Shown here one piece after another: positions 52,891 through 62,121 of a stretch of DNA of 64,000 nt (within the stretch, counting starts at the first letter, position 1; the number at the start of each line of letters is the position of its first letter). The stretch lies in the NCBI RefSeq assembly GCF_000250985.1, contig NW_013524646.1, forward strand, positions 407,913 through 471,912, read 5' to 3'. The stretch is from Nematocida parisii ERTm1. Taxonomy: Eukaryota; Microsporidia. The notes under the pieces are model-generated. The model saw only the letters and a list, made by a program, of their open reading frames with translations. It searched no databases and had not been told where the DNA came from. Both the position numbers and the translations under genes were made by a program.

Positions 52891-53778
52891 ATGAGCGCGG
52901 ATGACACGGTTTCCAGCAGTACAAAAGAGTATGCATGCGTGATAATGACAGTCGGACACTTTTCCCTGGGCTTATTCAGCATAGTGGACAGTGCAATTGA
53001 ACATTATAATACAGAACTCGCAAGAACCGGATGTAAATTACGAATTACCCTAGCGAACCAGCTGGGGGAGTGGAGGCATTTGTACAGCCTTCTATTTTTT
53101 ATGTATGAGAAAGGGCCTGCATTATTTAAGATCCATAAAGAAAAGGGTCGGCAGTATATCATAGGCAGCCCAATGAATATAAAAAGACTTATAAATGAGC
53201 TGGCGTATGCAGAATCCTCAGACATAGACACAAACACTAGTGAAGATAACTATTTGCTGAACTTAAGTACGCTTGCAGTACTAAATCATATGGGATCTTC
53301 AATTGAACTGAGACAAGAAGCTGCCAGACTCATTGCAGAGTACATTTGTACTAACTTAACAGTGCCATTTGACAGGTTCTTTATACAGGCATCTATAAAC
53401 AAGGAAAGAGAACTCGCTGAAGAACTTGCCATGCAGTGTAAGCTTGTTATTGACCGTAAAGTAGGAGAATACTTCGGAGTGGATAGTTTTTTAGGGTGGA
53501 GTAAAGATAAAGTCACAGAAGTAATGATAGAAAGATTGAATAATCTGTATAATGAATACACAAATATAAAATTAGAGTACGTCCCCAGGATAGATGTAAA
53601 AACAAAAAGAAGTATTCTTAAGCAGTTGAGTACAAGCAGTGAAGTAAATTCAGTAATTAAAGCAATAAAAGCAGTATTTCATGACTTAATTGATGGGTGC
53701 AATGACTACTCATTCGTAACAACCTGTCTAATTAATAACTTACCCCCATCAATTATCCATATGGGCACAAATCAATAA
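52891..53778 (+). CDS. Unknown protein, helical
   Basis: A 295-residue protein beginning at the ATG of 52891. The in-frame extension upstream lacks an ATG and overlaps the EDC4-like gene, so it is not used. Mostly helical with a few hydrophobic stretches (Leu-Gly-Leu-Phe-Ser-Ile), no clear membrane segments, and no motif I recognise. It could be transcribed with the EDC4-like gene, 31 bp upstream. Confidence 0.6.
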   Translation: MSADDTVSSSTKEYACVIMTVGHFSLGLFSIVDSAIEHYNTELARTGCKLRITLANQLGEWRHLYSLLFFMYEKGPALFKIHKEKGRQYIIGSPMNIKRLINELAYAESSDIDTNTSEDNYLLNLSTLAVLNHMGSSIELRQEAARLIAEYICTNLTVPFDRFFIQASINKERELAEELAMQCKLVIDRKVGEYFGVDSFLGWSKDKVTEVMIERLNNLYNEYTNIKLEYVPRIDVKTKRSILKQLSTSSEVNSVIKAIKAVFHDLIDGCNDYSFVTTCLINNLPPSIIHMGTNQ

Positions 53779-54691
53779 ACATTCTCATATAACCCTTCTT
53801 CCTATTATACAGTATACATATGCAATAGACTAATACAGTATATGTATAGTATATGTATAGTGTACAATAGTACAGCATATATAATAGATTAATACTATAC
53901 AGTAGTACAGCATACAATGGTACAGTATATGTATATACACTAGACTAATACTAGTACATATAGACTAACCAATACTAACTAATAGAGTAGTACATATACA
54001 TATAGACTAATACTACTATTATACTTATACAATACACTAGTATACATATACAATAGACTAACTAATACATATACAATAGACTAATACTAGTACACTAGTA
54101 CATATACTCATACAGTACACTAGTACATATAGACTAACTAATAGAGTAGTACACTATACACTAGTACTGTATATACAATAGACTAATACACTAGTACTGT
54201 TTATACAATATATACTTATACATATACAATAGACTAACTAATACAATATATACTAGTACAGCATATACACTACTATTACTTATACACTACATATATACAC
54301 TAGTATACTTATACGTACTACTGGATAGTTTATTATATATCATTATTTATTGCTACTTGTGTTATAAATAATAATAAATTATCACCAGATACCTGGAATA
54401 TAAGAACCTCCCGTATTTATACTTTAAGAAACCCCAGGAGTGAATCCTTATCAAAATGATCCTGTAACTAATCAAATAAGAATGTAAATATACCATAAAT
54501 CGTATACACTATGAATACGTGCGAATATTCAACCATACACCATCACACAGCCACGTACATTCTTGAAATTAAAAGTTGCACAATACTCTTCTCCCGCATA
54601 TTTTACTATACGTGTATCAGTAAATACCCGTTATTTAATAATAATAAAAATTTTAAATAAAATAAATTATTCTGTTTATTTCCCCATAAAT
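53779..54691. other. Convergent gap dominated by a degenerate repeat tract
   Basis: 913 bp between converging genes. About 53,800-54,330 is the repeat tract listed next; the rest (54,330-54,690) is AT-rich with no frame that I trust. The 62-codon frame at 54563-54751 overlaps exportin-1 and is rejected. Confidence 0.6.
53800..54330. repeat. Degenerate tandem repeat (minisatellite-like) tract
   Basis: About 530 bp built from imperfect copies of pieces such as AATAGACTAATAC, CACTAGTAC, ACATATAGACTAA and TATATACAATAGACTAA. G occurs mostly inside TAG. Neighbouring copies differ by small insertions and single bases; one pair, at about 54,157 and 54,190, is nearly exact over 25 bases. No coding frame. 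It is the longest such tract in the window and is not seen elsewhere in it. Confidence 0.8.
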
Positions 54692-57574
54692 TCAAACAGT
54701 CTTGATTTTAACACGGAAGTCATTTATCGCCGTAAGAAGACCGCCGTGTGAATCAACATCCCGGTAGCACCGGAAAATGAACTCCTCAATGCACGCCGGG
54801 TTAATGTGCGGGAATACCCCGTGAAGCTTCCCACCAAACACTTCCAGTACCTGCGACTGAGAAGCACACCGGCCGTCTATGCTGTACCTGATTAACAGGG
54901 ACAGGGCCACAAGCAGGGCACTCATCCCGCCCTCATGATCCTTATCAAGGGCAGTCCCCAGCACGCACTCTAATAAGCCCATGAACCCCTGCCTGATTAT
55001 CTCAATAGAAGTCTTCTCTATCACCTTGGCCAGTACGCGTATGCACTCTTCGTATACTTCCCTGTTTGAGTGGCTCACCCCCATCGCCAGCCACTCGATC
55101 ATCTGAAGATTGTTCATCTGCGGCTTTGTATGAATGGATGCACAGAGCATTTTATAGAACGCTTTCATCTCCTCCTCCCGCTCCTCAGGTGCTGCAAACA
55201 CTTGCGGTGCTATGGCCGCTGAGACACTTTCCACTAACGGGGCTGTGCCCTCAACGGTCCTTTTACTTAGCTCAGCGAGCAGTCCTAATTTCTCAATCGC
55301 AGCAGGTGCGTCGACCGTAAGAGGGCATGCGAATACCTGTGACCAGAGACTCATGAACTCACCGAGTATAAAGTTAATCGAGAAAGTCCTCCCGATCGTA
55401 GTGTACACCGAGAGTATCTCCTTCCTGAGGATTATAAGTGACCTGTTCAGTACGGCCGGCTGTACAGCCCCATTCGGCAGTGCACTGTATATCGCATGGA
55501 CTTGACTGAGTGCCTTCCCAATCACTGGCTCACGCGAACTGCTGAACTCCTCGGATATCTCTACCGTGCACACTACTTTAATCAGCCTAACCGCCCTGAC
55601 CACTTTATGAATACTGTCCGCACTGTCAAGCACCGGCGTGAATAAGTCCATGAGGGGTAAGTGCAGCAGCTTATCAATGTGCTCCTCAGAGAGGTACGAG
55701 AGGGCTTCAAATAGAACTTCTGCTAAGTACGGCTTTAGTACATTCAGAAGCTTAGGCATATGCGGGAATACGTCTAGGATGTAGCACTGCTTGCCTGCAG
55801 CCAGTGGAACTCGGAGTACGTCATGGCAGGAGGACATAATCTTTAAAAGCGTATCACACGCCATCTCTGACACACCGACTAAGTCCACATCAATAATGAA
55901 CTGGAGCATCTTATTGCAAATGGCTTCCAGCAGGAGCGGGTACGTCTTAAGGTACAGCGGATTCCTGACTAAAATATACATAAGGCATGAAGCCACAACG
56001 GCCCTGTTCCCCTCCTCATCTGCTTCTTCACACATTGCCAGCAGGCCCTGTATACTCTGTGTTAAGAACTCTTTCTCGCCCATTGGGCTGGACGTGCCTG
56101 CTATACTCCCTGCAGCCCAGGATACTTTATTCAGTCTGTCACGTGTCCACTTGCCTGTCCGCAGCTTGTTAATCTCACTGCAGAAGTACGGCCCAAGACC
56201 GCCCGGTGTCATTGAGGATATGTGGTATACTAACTCGTTCATTTCCTTATGGTGCTGGATGGATTCTGTATCAACTAGCTTCTCCAGGATGATCTCACCA
56301 TCCTCATTCTCTGCGATAATCACTTCTTCAGGTCTCTGCATCTGCGCCACCAGGACGGGCACTAAGCTGCTGAGAATCTCTGTATAATGCGTCCTTCTGA
56401 GGCCTGCAGGTGGCTTGCTCGGGGCAGGCACGAACGGGAATTCTAAGAACAGATCCTTAACAAACATCGACCAGAACTCCAGGCACAGCCGGAATAACTC
56501 AAAATCAGTCACTTGGGATATCTCCAGCATCAGCTGCAGGGGAATCGTCGTATTGCACGGAGTCTTCTCTAGTTCTTTACAGTACTTATACGCAATCCCA
56601 TAAAACAGAACCACCTCCCTGATAAGATTAACGTCCTTTGGAAGGAATGATGCATAGTGCGCCTTTATCCCGCCAGTGTGTGACGCATTGAACATCCTGA
56701 AGTACTTCTCAAAGAATGCCCCTACACCCACAAAACACTTCCTGAGCACACCAATAAAAGCCTCCGTTGAAGTACACGCCTCCTTGCGGGTGAATACACT
56801 CCGGATCACTTGCACTGCATGCGTCGCAAATTCAGACTCAATGTACTTTACAACTACATCCAGTAGAGCCGGCTGGAATAAGCACTCAGCGGGTAGCTGC
56901 GGTACCATAATCAGCAGAAGGTTTAATGATGAAATAGTCAAGTCATTAGGCACGTATATCTCACCACTGCTTACTTTCTCCAGGATATTCACGACCATTT
57001 CGTAAATACTCCCCAGCTCATTCTTCATCTGGGCCTGCAGGGCACTCACACGCTCACTCACCAGAGACTCATTAAAGTTAAACACGGTATCACACAGCAG
57101 TGCCAGAAGATTGAAACTGTTTGCGCATACGCTGCAGTCCCCTTTACTTGCATCTAATAAGTCGCCTATTAAGGTAGGCCACTTCTCTGGCCACTCCCTC
57201 TTTATTATTTCAATTAATACCTGGTTGAACTGCTTGACTAAAACTTTGCTTTCTGCCTGGGTCTGTGTGGCCAGGTCTAATATCTTGTCTACAACATACT
57301 CCCGGGCACCTTTCTTCTGCTCCTCTGTAAGCATTGTCCAGCGTATTTTTACTGCCCTTTCAAGTACTTGCACTGCAAATACTTTTGCCCGTGGGTCCCT
57401 GCTGTCCTTCACTACAGCTGCTGTGTGCGCCCAACTGTCTGGATGCTCTCTGTACCGAAGCAGTACAGTTTCTGCTCTCTTGTGCTCTTTGTCCATTGGG
57501 TCATAAAATGTCTTTATTACAAAGTCAAACAGCTCTACATCAAACTCGTCTGTGCACTCCAATAACTTTTCCAT
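54692..57574 (-). CDS. XPO1: Exportin-1 (CRM1)
   Basis: A protein of 960 residues. The N-terminal importin-beta-type helix pair with Arg-Ala-Glu-Thr-Val-Leu is followed by HEAT repeats to the end. The central cargo-groove region has Met-Ala-Cys-Asp-Thr-Leu-Leu-Lys-Ile and, at Cys515, the Cys that in human is the leptomycin B target (Leu-Leu-Ala-Met-Cys-Glu-Glu). It carries NES-bearing proteins and ribosomal subunits out of the nucleus with Ran-GTP. It is about 110-120 residues shorter than yeast or human. Codons are richer in G and C than in neighbouring genes. Start codons are 39 bp apart from the divergent uL11 gene. Confidence 0.95.
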   Translation of the reverse strand: MEKLLECTDEFDVELFDFVIKTFYDPMDKEHKRAETVLLRYREHPDSWAHTAAVVKDSRDPRAKVFAVQVLERAVKIRWTMLTEEQKKGAREYVVDKILDLATQTQAESKVLVKQFNQVLIEIIKREWPEKWPTLIGDLLDASKGDCSVCANSFNLLALLCDTVFNFNESLVSERVSALQAQMKNELGSIYEMVVNILEKVSSGEIYVPNDLTISSLNLLLIMVPQLPAECLFQPALLDVVVKYIESEFATHAVQVIRSVFTRKEACTSTEAFIGVLRKCFVGVGAFFEKYFRMFNASHTGGIKAHYASFLPKDVNLIREVVLFYGIAYKYCKELEKTPCNTTIPLQLMLEISQVTDFELFRLCLEFWSMFVKDLFLEFPFVPAPSKPPAGLRRTHYTEILSSLVPVLVAQMQRPEEVIIAENEDGEIILEKLVDTESIQHHKEMNELVYHISSMTPGGLGPYFCSEINKLRTGKWTRDRLNKVSWAAGSIAGTSSPMGEKEFLTQSIQGLLAMCEEADEEGNRAVVASCLMYILVRNPLYLKTYPLLLEAICNKMLQFIIDVDLVGVSEMACDTLLKIMSSCHDVLRVPLAAGKQCYILDVFPHMPKLLNVLKPYLAEVLFEALSYLSEEHIDKLLHLPLMDLFTPVLDSADSIHKVVRAVRLIKVVCTVEISEEFSSSREPVIGKALSQVHAIYSALPNGAVQPAVLNRSLIILRKEILSVYTTIGRTFSINFILGEFMSLWSQVFACPLTVDAPAAIEKLGLLAELSKRTVEGTAPLVESVSAAIAPQVFAAPEEREEEMKAFYKMLCASIHTKPQMNNLQMIEWLAMGVSHSNREVYEECIRVLAKVIEKTSIEIIRQGFMGLLECVLGTALDKDHEGGMSALLVALSLLIRYSIDGRCASQSQVLEVFGGKLHGVFPHINPACIEEFIFRCYRDVDSHGGLLTAINDFRVKIKTV

Positions 57575-57608
57575 GCTATAAAAAGAGTTGATTTTTTAAT
57601 TTTTTATA

Positions 57609-57611
57609 CCC
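57609..57611 (+). promoter_or_regulatory. CCC motif upstream of uL11
   Basis: CCC ends 2 bp before the ATG at 57614. Same class of signal as the CCCC run upstream of uS2. Inference from position and from what is known of microsporidian promoters. Confidence 0.35.
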
Positions 57612-57613
57612 GG

Positions 57614-58102
57614 ATGAATAAAGTTGAAGAGGTAAAATACGTTAGATTAAGAGTAGTAGGAGGAGAACCCGCAGGAGGAGCATCTCTGGCACAGAAAGTA
57701 GGACCACTTGGATTCAATGCCAAGCAGGTGGGTGAGAACATTGCCAAGCAGACCAAGGAGTACATGGGATACAAAATTGGAGTACTCTTGACAATCCAAG
57801 GGAGACAGATGGACATCACTGCAGAGCCAGGGACATCCGCACTTATTCTTAAGGAACTTAAGGAGCCCCCAAGAAACAGAAAGAAGGAGAAGAATGTCCA
57901 GCATAATGGATCCCTCTCCCTTGATGCAGTAGTCCAAATTGCCAAGAAGCAGAGAAGCAAGTCATACGCTAGAACCCTTGCAGGAACAGTTAAGGAGATA
58001 CTTGGTACATGCCTTTCAGTTGGTTGCTTAGTAGATGGTGAGTCACCAAAGGAAATAACCAGAAAGATCCAGGAGGGGGAGATAACAATTGCAGAAGAAT
58101 AA
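57614..58102 (+). CDS. RPL12: 60S ribosomal protein L12 (uL11)
   Basis: A protein of 162 residues matching uL11 throughout: Val-Arg-Leu-Arg-Val-Val-Gly-Gly-Glu, Pro-Ala-Gly-Gly-Ala-Ser-Leu-Ala, Gly-Pro-Leu-Gly-Phe-Asn at about residues 31-36, and a C-terminal RNA-binding domain with Ser-Tyr-Ala-Arg-Thr-Leu-Ala-Gly-Thr-Val-Lys-Glu-Ile-Leu-Gly-Thr-Cys. It forms the base of the stalk near the GTPase centre. Codon use is rich in C-ending codons, as in uS2. The next gene starts 25 bp downstream. Confidence 0.95.
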   Translation: MNKVEEVKYVRLRVVGGEPAGGASLAQKVGPLGFNAKQVGENIAKQTKEYMGYKIGVLLTIQGRQMDITAEPGTSALILKELKEPPRNRKKEKNVQHNGSLSLDAVVQIAKKQRSKSYARTLAGTVKEILGTCLSVGCLVDGESPKEITRKIQEGEITIAEE

Positions 58103-58127
58103 ATAATTCATTTTCTACAAATAATTC

Positions 58128-60740
58128 ATGAAATATTTTCGAGTGCCCGCAGTGCCCACGGTGAGTGACCAGCTCCTGTTTAGATTATCCCAGGAGGGTG
58201 ATTTACAGGCTGTAATAGAAAAGGTCTTAAGTGAATACTTTACATATAATGAGTACACAGCGGGCAGTTTACGGCCGGCTGCCAGGGACGTATTGATTTC
58301 TTATATAAGCAGAAGGAGACTCTCACAGAAAACAGAAAAAAATAATAATAATGAAAATAGAAAAAATGGCGAAGGACCACTTGCTGTGGCAGATGAGTTA
58401 TGGAGTAAGATTGTAGAGTACTCTATTACTGGGGTTGAACCAGTATCTGTGCTTATAGGGTGTGAGGGAGAATCTGCAGATATTTCTGTTTCGTGTGTAA
58501 TACATCTGGACAGTATGCGAGTGCAGTGTGAGGAGTTTATAGATAAAATATCTGGTGGTGTGTCCCATAAGGCATTCTCGCTTTCTAAACTGTGGTCATT
58601 CGGGAAGGCATTAATAGGGGACTCGAACACTTTTTTAAGTAAAATACTCTTGCATGGAATGAATAATCCAGAGAATATTTCGGCATTTGCTGAGATAATA
58701 GGGAGTAAAGAAAGAGTGCCAATTCTAACAGAGATATACGTACTGGGTAAAATTAAATCACAAGAAGAAATAGGTCCAGAGTATACGGAGTGCAGTAGTA
58801 ATTCATTTATAGAGTCACTGAGGTATATTATATTCCTGTACAGGCACGTACACTACGTCACTGGGAGTTGGAAGGAATCTGCTGTATCCACAGTAATCAG
58901 TCAGCTAATGAAAATAGAGTGTAACCATGAAGTGGAAGTCAGAGTTATTCTGAATATAATACTGCTGGATATATTACAGGAAAGTAAAGAGGAGCAAGGA
59001 AGAAGACTTCTTTTACTAACTGATACTATCTCTATACTAGAAGGTATTCTAACGGAGTATGCAAATAGTTCAGATATACTTGAGTATTGTATGTGGTTAT
59101 GTACAGAGGCAGAGTGTATAATGGATGTACCACCGTATATAAGAGATGATTTAGTGGCCAGAATCGTAAGAATATGCATTATTTATGGCCGGCCCACTTT
59201 ACTGGTTAATGAATTAGAGAGGAGTACGCATTGGTTTGACTACTTTTTTTTAATACAAGAATATTATAAGTCTCAGAATATTCCCATGGAAATAACTCTG
59301 ACGGAAAAGGCTTTATTAGGGATAAATATATACAGAAGCATAAAAAACAGAAAGGGGCAGGAATTGTTAAAATCAGAAGGTATCTGTAATAACGGAAATA
59401 TAAAAAAGCGGGCACGTATCAAATATATAGATAAAGCAGTAAAACCAACGGATAAAATATATTCTGGTGAAAGAGTGGTAATCCATGCGTGTATTCCGAT
59501 GGATGAAATAAGTAAGATTAATGGTGATTTAGTGTATTCAGTATACTTAGAGGTGGATAATCGCAGAGTAAGTATAAGTACTGGGAAAGCAAGAGTGTCC
59601 TTTATTAATAAAGGAAGTGTGGACAGAATCATTCCTATTACAAGGATTATCGTAGAAATGGGTGGTGGTACTATTATAATACCAGTGAATTATACAATAA
59701 AAGTACTTCCTGTGGTGTATATTACACCAGTGGTATTATATAGTTATACTGTCACACCATATGGAATGACAAAAGTATATGCAAAGGGAATTACTCCAAC
59801 AGTAAAAGACCTTCTTATACACAGTACGGGCGTAGGGTATAAACCAGCTAGAAAGGAAATATTTTATGGAGTGGATTTTATTGGTCGTAAAATACGAATA
59901 CACACTCCACATTCGTATGTGAGTGTGCCTAAGCCAAGAATATCGTATAGGGTAGGAAATAATTCTGATATAAAGTATAGCATATCAGGTGTATGCGATA
60001 AATTACATATTTACAACGGAACCATAAACAAAGCTAGAAGTACAATTAGAGTGAACAACCGCCGAGTAGTAAATTCCAGTGAAGATGACACTCCGGCTGA
60101 TTCAGAGAATGTACCAAGCCTAGTTGAAGTGGGAATATATGACTTAATATCACATAAAAAGATTAAGAGTAAAGAATACTCTCCAATAGAACTTGTCATT
60201 AGGTACTGGCTATACAGAAAGAACAGAATATTATACTTACTAAAACCCTTTACACGGGATAATCCGTGTACGTTATTAGATGCCCTGCCTGTATGCCCTA
60301 TACTCGCCCCAGTTCTTGTATTACACTGTAATAACACAATAAATATAAGAAAAGTCCCTTTAGAGCCAAATATAACAAACCCATACAACTTACTCGGAGA
60401 ATGGTCTTCTCTTAACTCTCTCCTGGACACTTGCTTATTTGAAAGAAAAGCCAATCAAATCAATAAATTGATCCATACACTTTCCCACGGCAATACACAA
60501 GATAGTGCCGTACACACAATCAGTAAAGACAGAATGCGTATCTGGTATACAAATACTGCATTAGTCAGAGCTACCACAGTCTCTGATGGTATAATCATAT
60601 ACATACAAAATTATTCAGCATATTTAACAGTTCTTTGTATAATAGGAATGAAAATAACTCAGGCATTCCCCATGGGCAGTGTTATATACAGAAGTAATGA
60701 GTCCATAGACAGTCTATCAGTTATTATGAATACAGTATAG
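58128..60740 (+). CDS. Large unknown protein
   Basis: An 870-residue protein that I do not recognise. Residues 1-420 look helical with solenoid-like periodicity; from about 440 to 690 the sequence is strand-rich (many Val/Ile/Thr/Tyr alternations and Gly turns), as in beta-sandwich or ear domains; residues 690-870 are mixed. Such a helical-then-sandwich order occurs in coat and TRAPP-type trafficking proteins, but I see no motif to assign one. It is 25 bp after uL11 on the same strand. Confidence 0.65.
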   Translation: MKYFRVPAVPTVSDQLLFRLSQEGDLQAVIEKVLSEYFTYNEYTAGSLRPAARDVLISYISRRRLSQKTEKNNNNENRKNGEGPLAVADELWSKIVEYSITGVEPVSVLIGCEGESADISVSCVIHLDSMRVQCEEFIDKISGGVSHKAFSLSKLWSFGKALIGDSNTFLSKILLHGMNNPENISAFAEIIGSKERVPILTEIYVLGKIKSQEEIGPEYTECSSNSFIESLRYIIFLYRHVHYVTGSWKESAVSTVISQLMKIECNHEVEVRVILNIILLDILQESKEEQGRRLLLLTDTISILEGILTEYANSSDILEYCMWLCTEAECIMDVPPYIRDDLVARIVRICIIYGRPTLLVNELERSTHWFDYFFLIQEYYKSQNIPMEITLTEKALLGINIYRSIKNRKGQELLKSEGICNNGNIKKRARIKYIDKAVKPTDKIYSGERVVIHACIPMDEISKINGDLVYSVYLEVDNRRVSISTGKARVSFINKGSVDRIIPITRIIVEMGGGTIIIPVNYTIKVLPVVYITPVVLYSYTVTPYGMTKVYAKGITPTVKDLLIHSTGVGYKPARKEIFYGVDFIGRKIRIHTPHSYVSVPKPRISYRVGNNSDIKYSISGVCDKLHIYNGTINKARSTIRVNNRRVVNSSEDDTPADSENVPSLVEVGIYDLISHKKIKSKEYSPIELVIRYWLYRKNRILYLLKPFTRDNPCTLLDALPVCPILAPVLVLHCNNTINIRKVPLEPNITNPYNLLGEWSSLNSLLDTCLFERKANQINKLIHTLSHGNTQDSAVHTISKDRMRIWYTNTALVRATTVSDGIIIYIQNYSAYLTVLCIIGMKITQAFPMGSVIYRSNESIDSLSVIMNTV

Positions 60741-60910
60741 TATTATAATACTTTCATATGATTGGTTTGTCTAAATTGCATTATGCCTACATATAATAAA
60801 TATTACATGTTCCAATATAAATATCTTACTGTTAATAGTGCTTACTGTTAATATTAGTATTAGCCGTATACTCGTTTAAATAATTATTTTTATTATACAG
60901 AAATATTCTT

Positions 60911-61228
60911 TTATAATTCTCTTATAGTAACCAAAGAATTTCCTATTTTTGTTTTGACTTCCTCCTCTTTTTGCATTGAAGCATCAAGCACCCTCTGCGC
61001 TATTTCTGCTCTTTCTGTTGCTCTTCTTCTATACTCCTTTCTCTTTTCCTTTTTGGCTTCTCTCTTCTGCTCTTCCATCATTATGTACTTCTGCTTTTTG
61101 GCAGTTATTTTCCTTTTTTTCTGTGCTTTAAGATATGCTTCTCTCTCTGCTTCTACAAATACTAATGAAGTTACTTTTTCTTTGCATAATTTTGCTTTTG
61201 TTCTGTCTTTCTTCCTGGTTAGTCCCAT
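60911..61228 (-). CDS. NOL12/RRP17-like nucleolar protein
   Basis: A 105-residue basic protein. The start Met-Gly-Leu-Thr-Arg-Lys-Lys-Asp-Arg and the segment Leu-Val-Phe-Val-Glu-Ala-Glu-Arg-Glu-Ala-Tyr-Leu followed by Lys-Lys-Arg-Lys, then a highly charged helix, match the Nol12/Rrp17 family, which is linked to 5' processing of 60S pre-rRNA. An upstream in-frame ATG at 61312 would add 28 residues of no clear type; the family-like start at 61228 is preferred. The protein is about half the human length, with the C-terminal half lost. Confidence 0.6.
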   Translation of the reverse strand: MGLTRKKDRTKAKLCKEKVTSLVFVEAEREAYLKAQKKRKITAKKQKYIMMEEQKREAKKEKRKEYRRRATERAEIAQRVLDASMQKEEEVKTKIGNSLVTIREL

Positions 61229-62121
61229 GCACTGAAAATTTTGCGTATGCTTTAACAAGTATTTAAACAGAATTGTTATTATTTCTCCTGCTGTAATACA
61301 CAGAATGTCCATGGAATATTGAATATACCCATAAACACGCTATAATCATAGTAAATAATCCAGTATTATCATGAATTTATTGTAAATATGGATTTAGGTT
61401 ACTGAAATAATTTATAAAGTGTACACACAGTAAACATAAAAATAGAAAAGTGAAGGATTTATTATTTATAGAATTATGTGAATATTTCAGTAATTATAAG
61501 CAAAACCAAATATAAAACCAAATAAACTGCATAAATACGAATAAACATAAGAAACCAACATATAATACGTTTGTTTATATCAATATAATCGACTATATCG
61601 TATGTTTTCAATATTTATTCTATTCATGGGTTATTTCAGGCCATGCAGTGAATATATCTCTATTTACAGCGAATAAGTAGACTGATTGTTGGGTTTGCAT
61701 AGTGAGGTCCAGAAGTCAAACAAAATGATGATGTTTAGAGTGCCAAAATTTGTGAGTGACAGCTTTTATGATCGGAAGTCGCCTATATAAGGGCAGCCTA
61801 TATTCAATAAGGAAGAAGTTTTCGTATGCCTAAGTATTTAAGGAAAAAACAGTTCTGATAATACAGTAGAAATACTTGAATTACCTTCAAATACGCATAA
61901 AATGAATATTTTAAATAATTTCAAATATTAAAAATATTAAAAATTCAAATTTTCGTATTGTAATACAAAGGCATAACTAGCAGAATAATTAGTGGGATAG
62001 GGCCAAGTGGATAATATTGGATAATAAATAGAGAAAATGAGTTATTTTATGATATGAAATATAATTTAGTCATATGGTAAATGAAGTCACGTGGCCCTGT
62101 AATAGCATTTATTTATAGCAA
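61229..62121. other. Long gap with an orphan TATA-like element
   Basis: 893 bp between the NOL12 5' end and the HECT 3' end. AT-rich for most of its length; 61,640-61,830 is noticeably less so. It holds a TATATAA at 61784-61790 with no gene behind it. No coding frame above background. A non-coding RNA is plausible and not proven. Confidence 0.5.
61784..61790 (+). promoter_or_regulatory. Orphan TATA-like element
   Basis: TATATAA within GCCTATATAAGGGC on the plus strand. There is no plus-strand gene for at least 300 bp downstream. It could drive an unannotated RNA or be chance in AT-rich DNA. Confidence 0.25.

Noticed and set aside
54563-54751. 62-codon frame overlapping the exportin-1 end
   Set aside because: Runs through AT-rich 3' sequence and antisense of the exportin-1 tail.
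55791-56387. 198-codon frame on the plus strand
   Set aside because: Antisense to exportin-1; the higher GC content there removes stops by chance.
61726-61857. Box C/D snoRNA (ATGATGATG as box C, later CTGA as box D)
   Set aside because: The boxes are about 130 bases apart with no terminal stem or guide fit; too weak to call.
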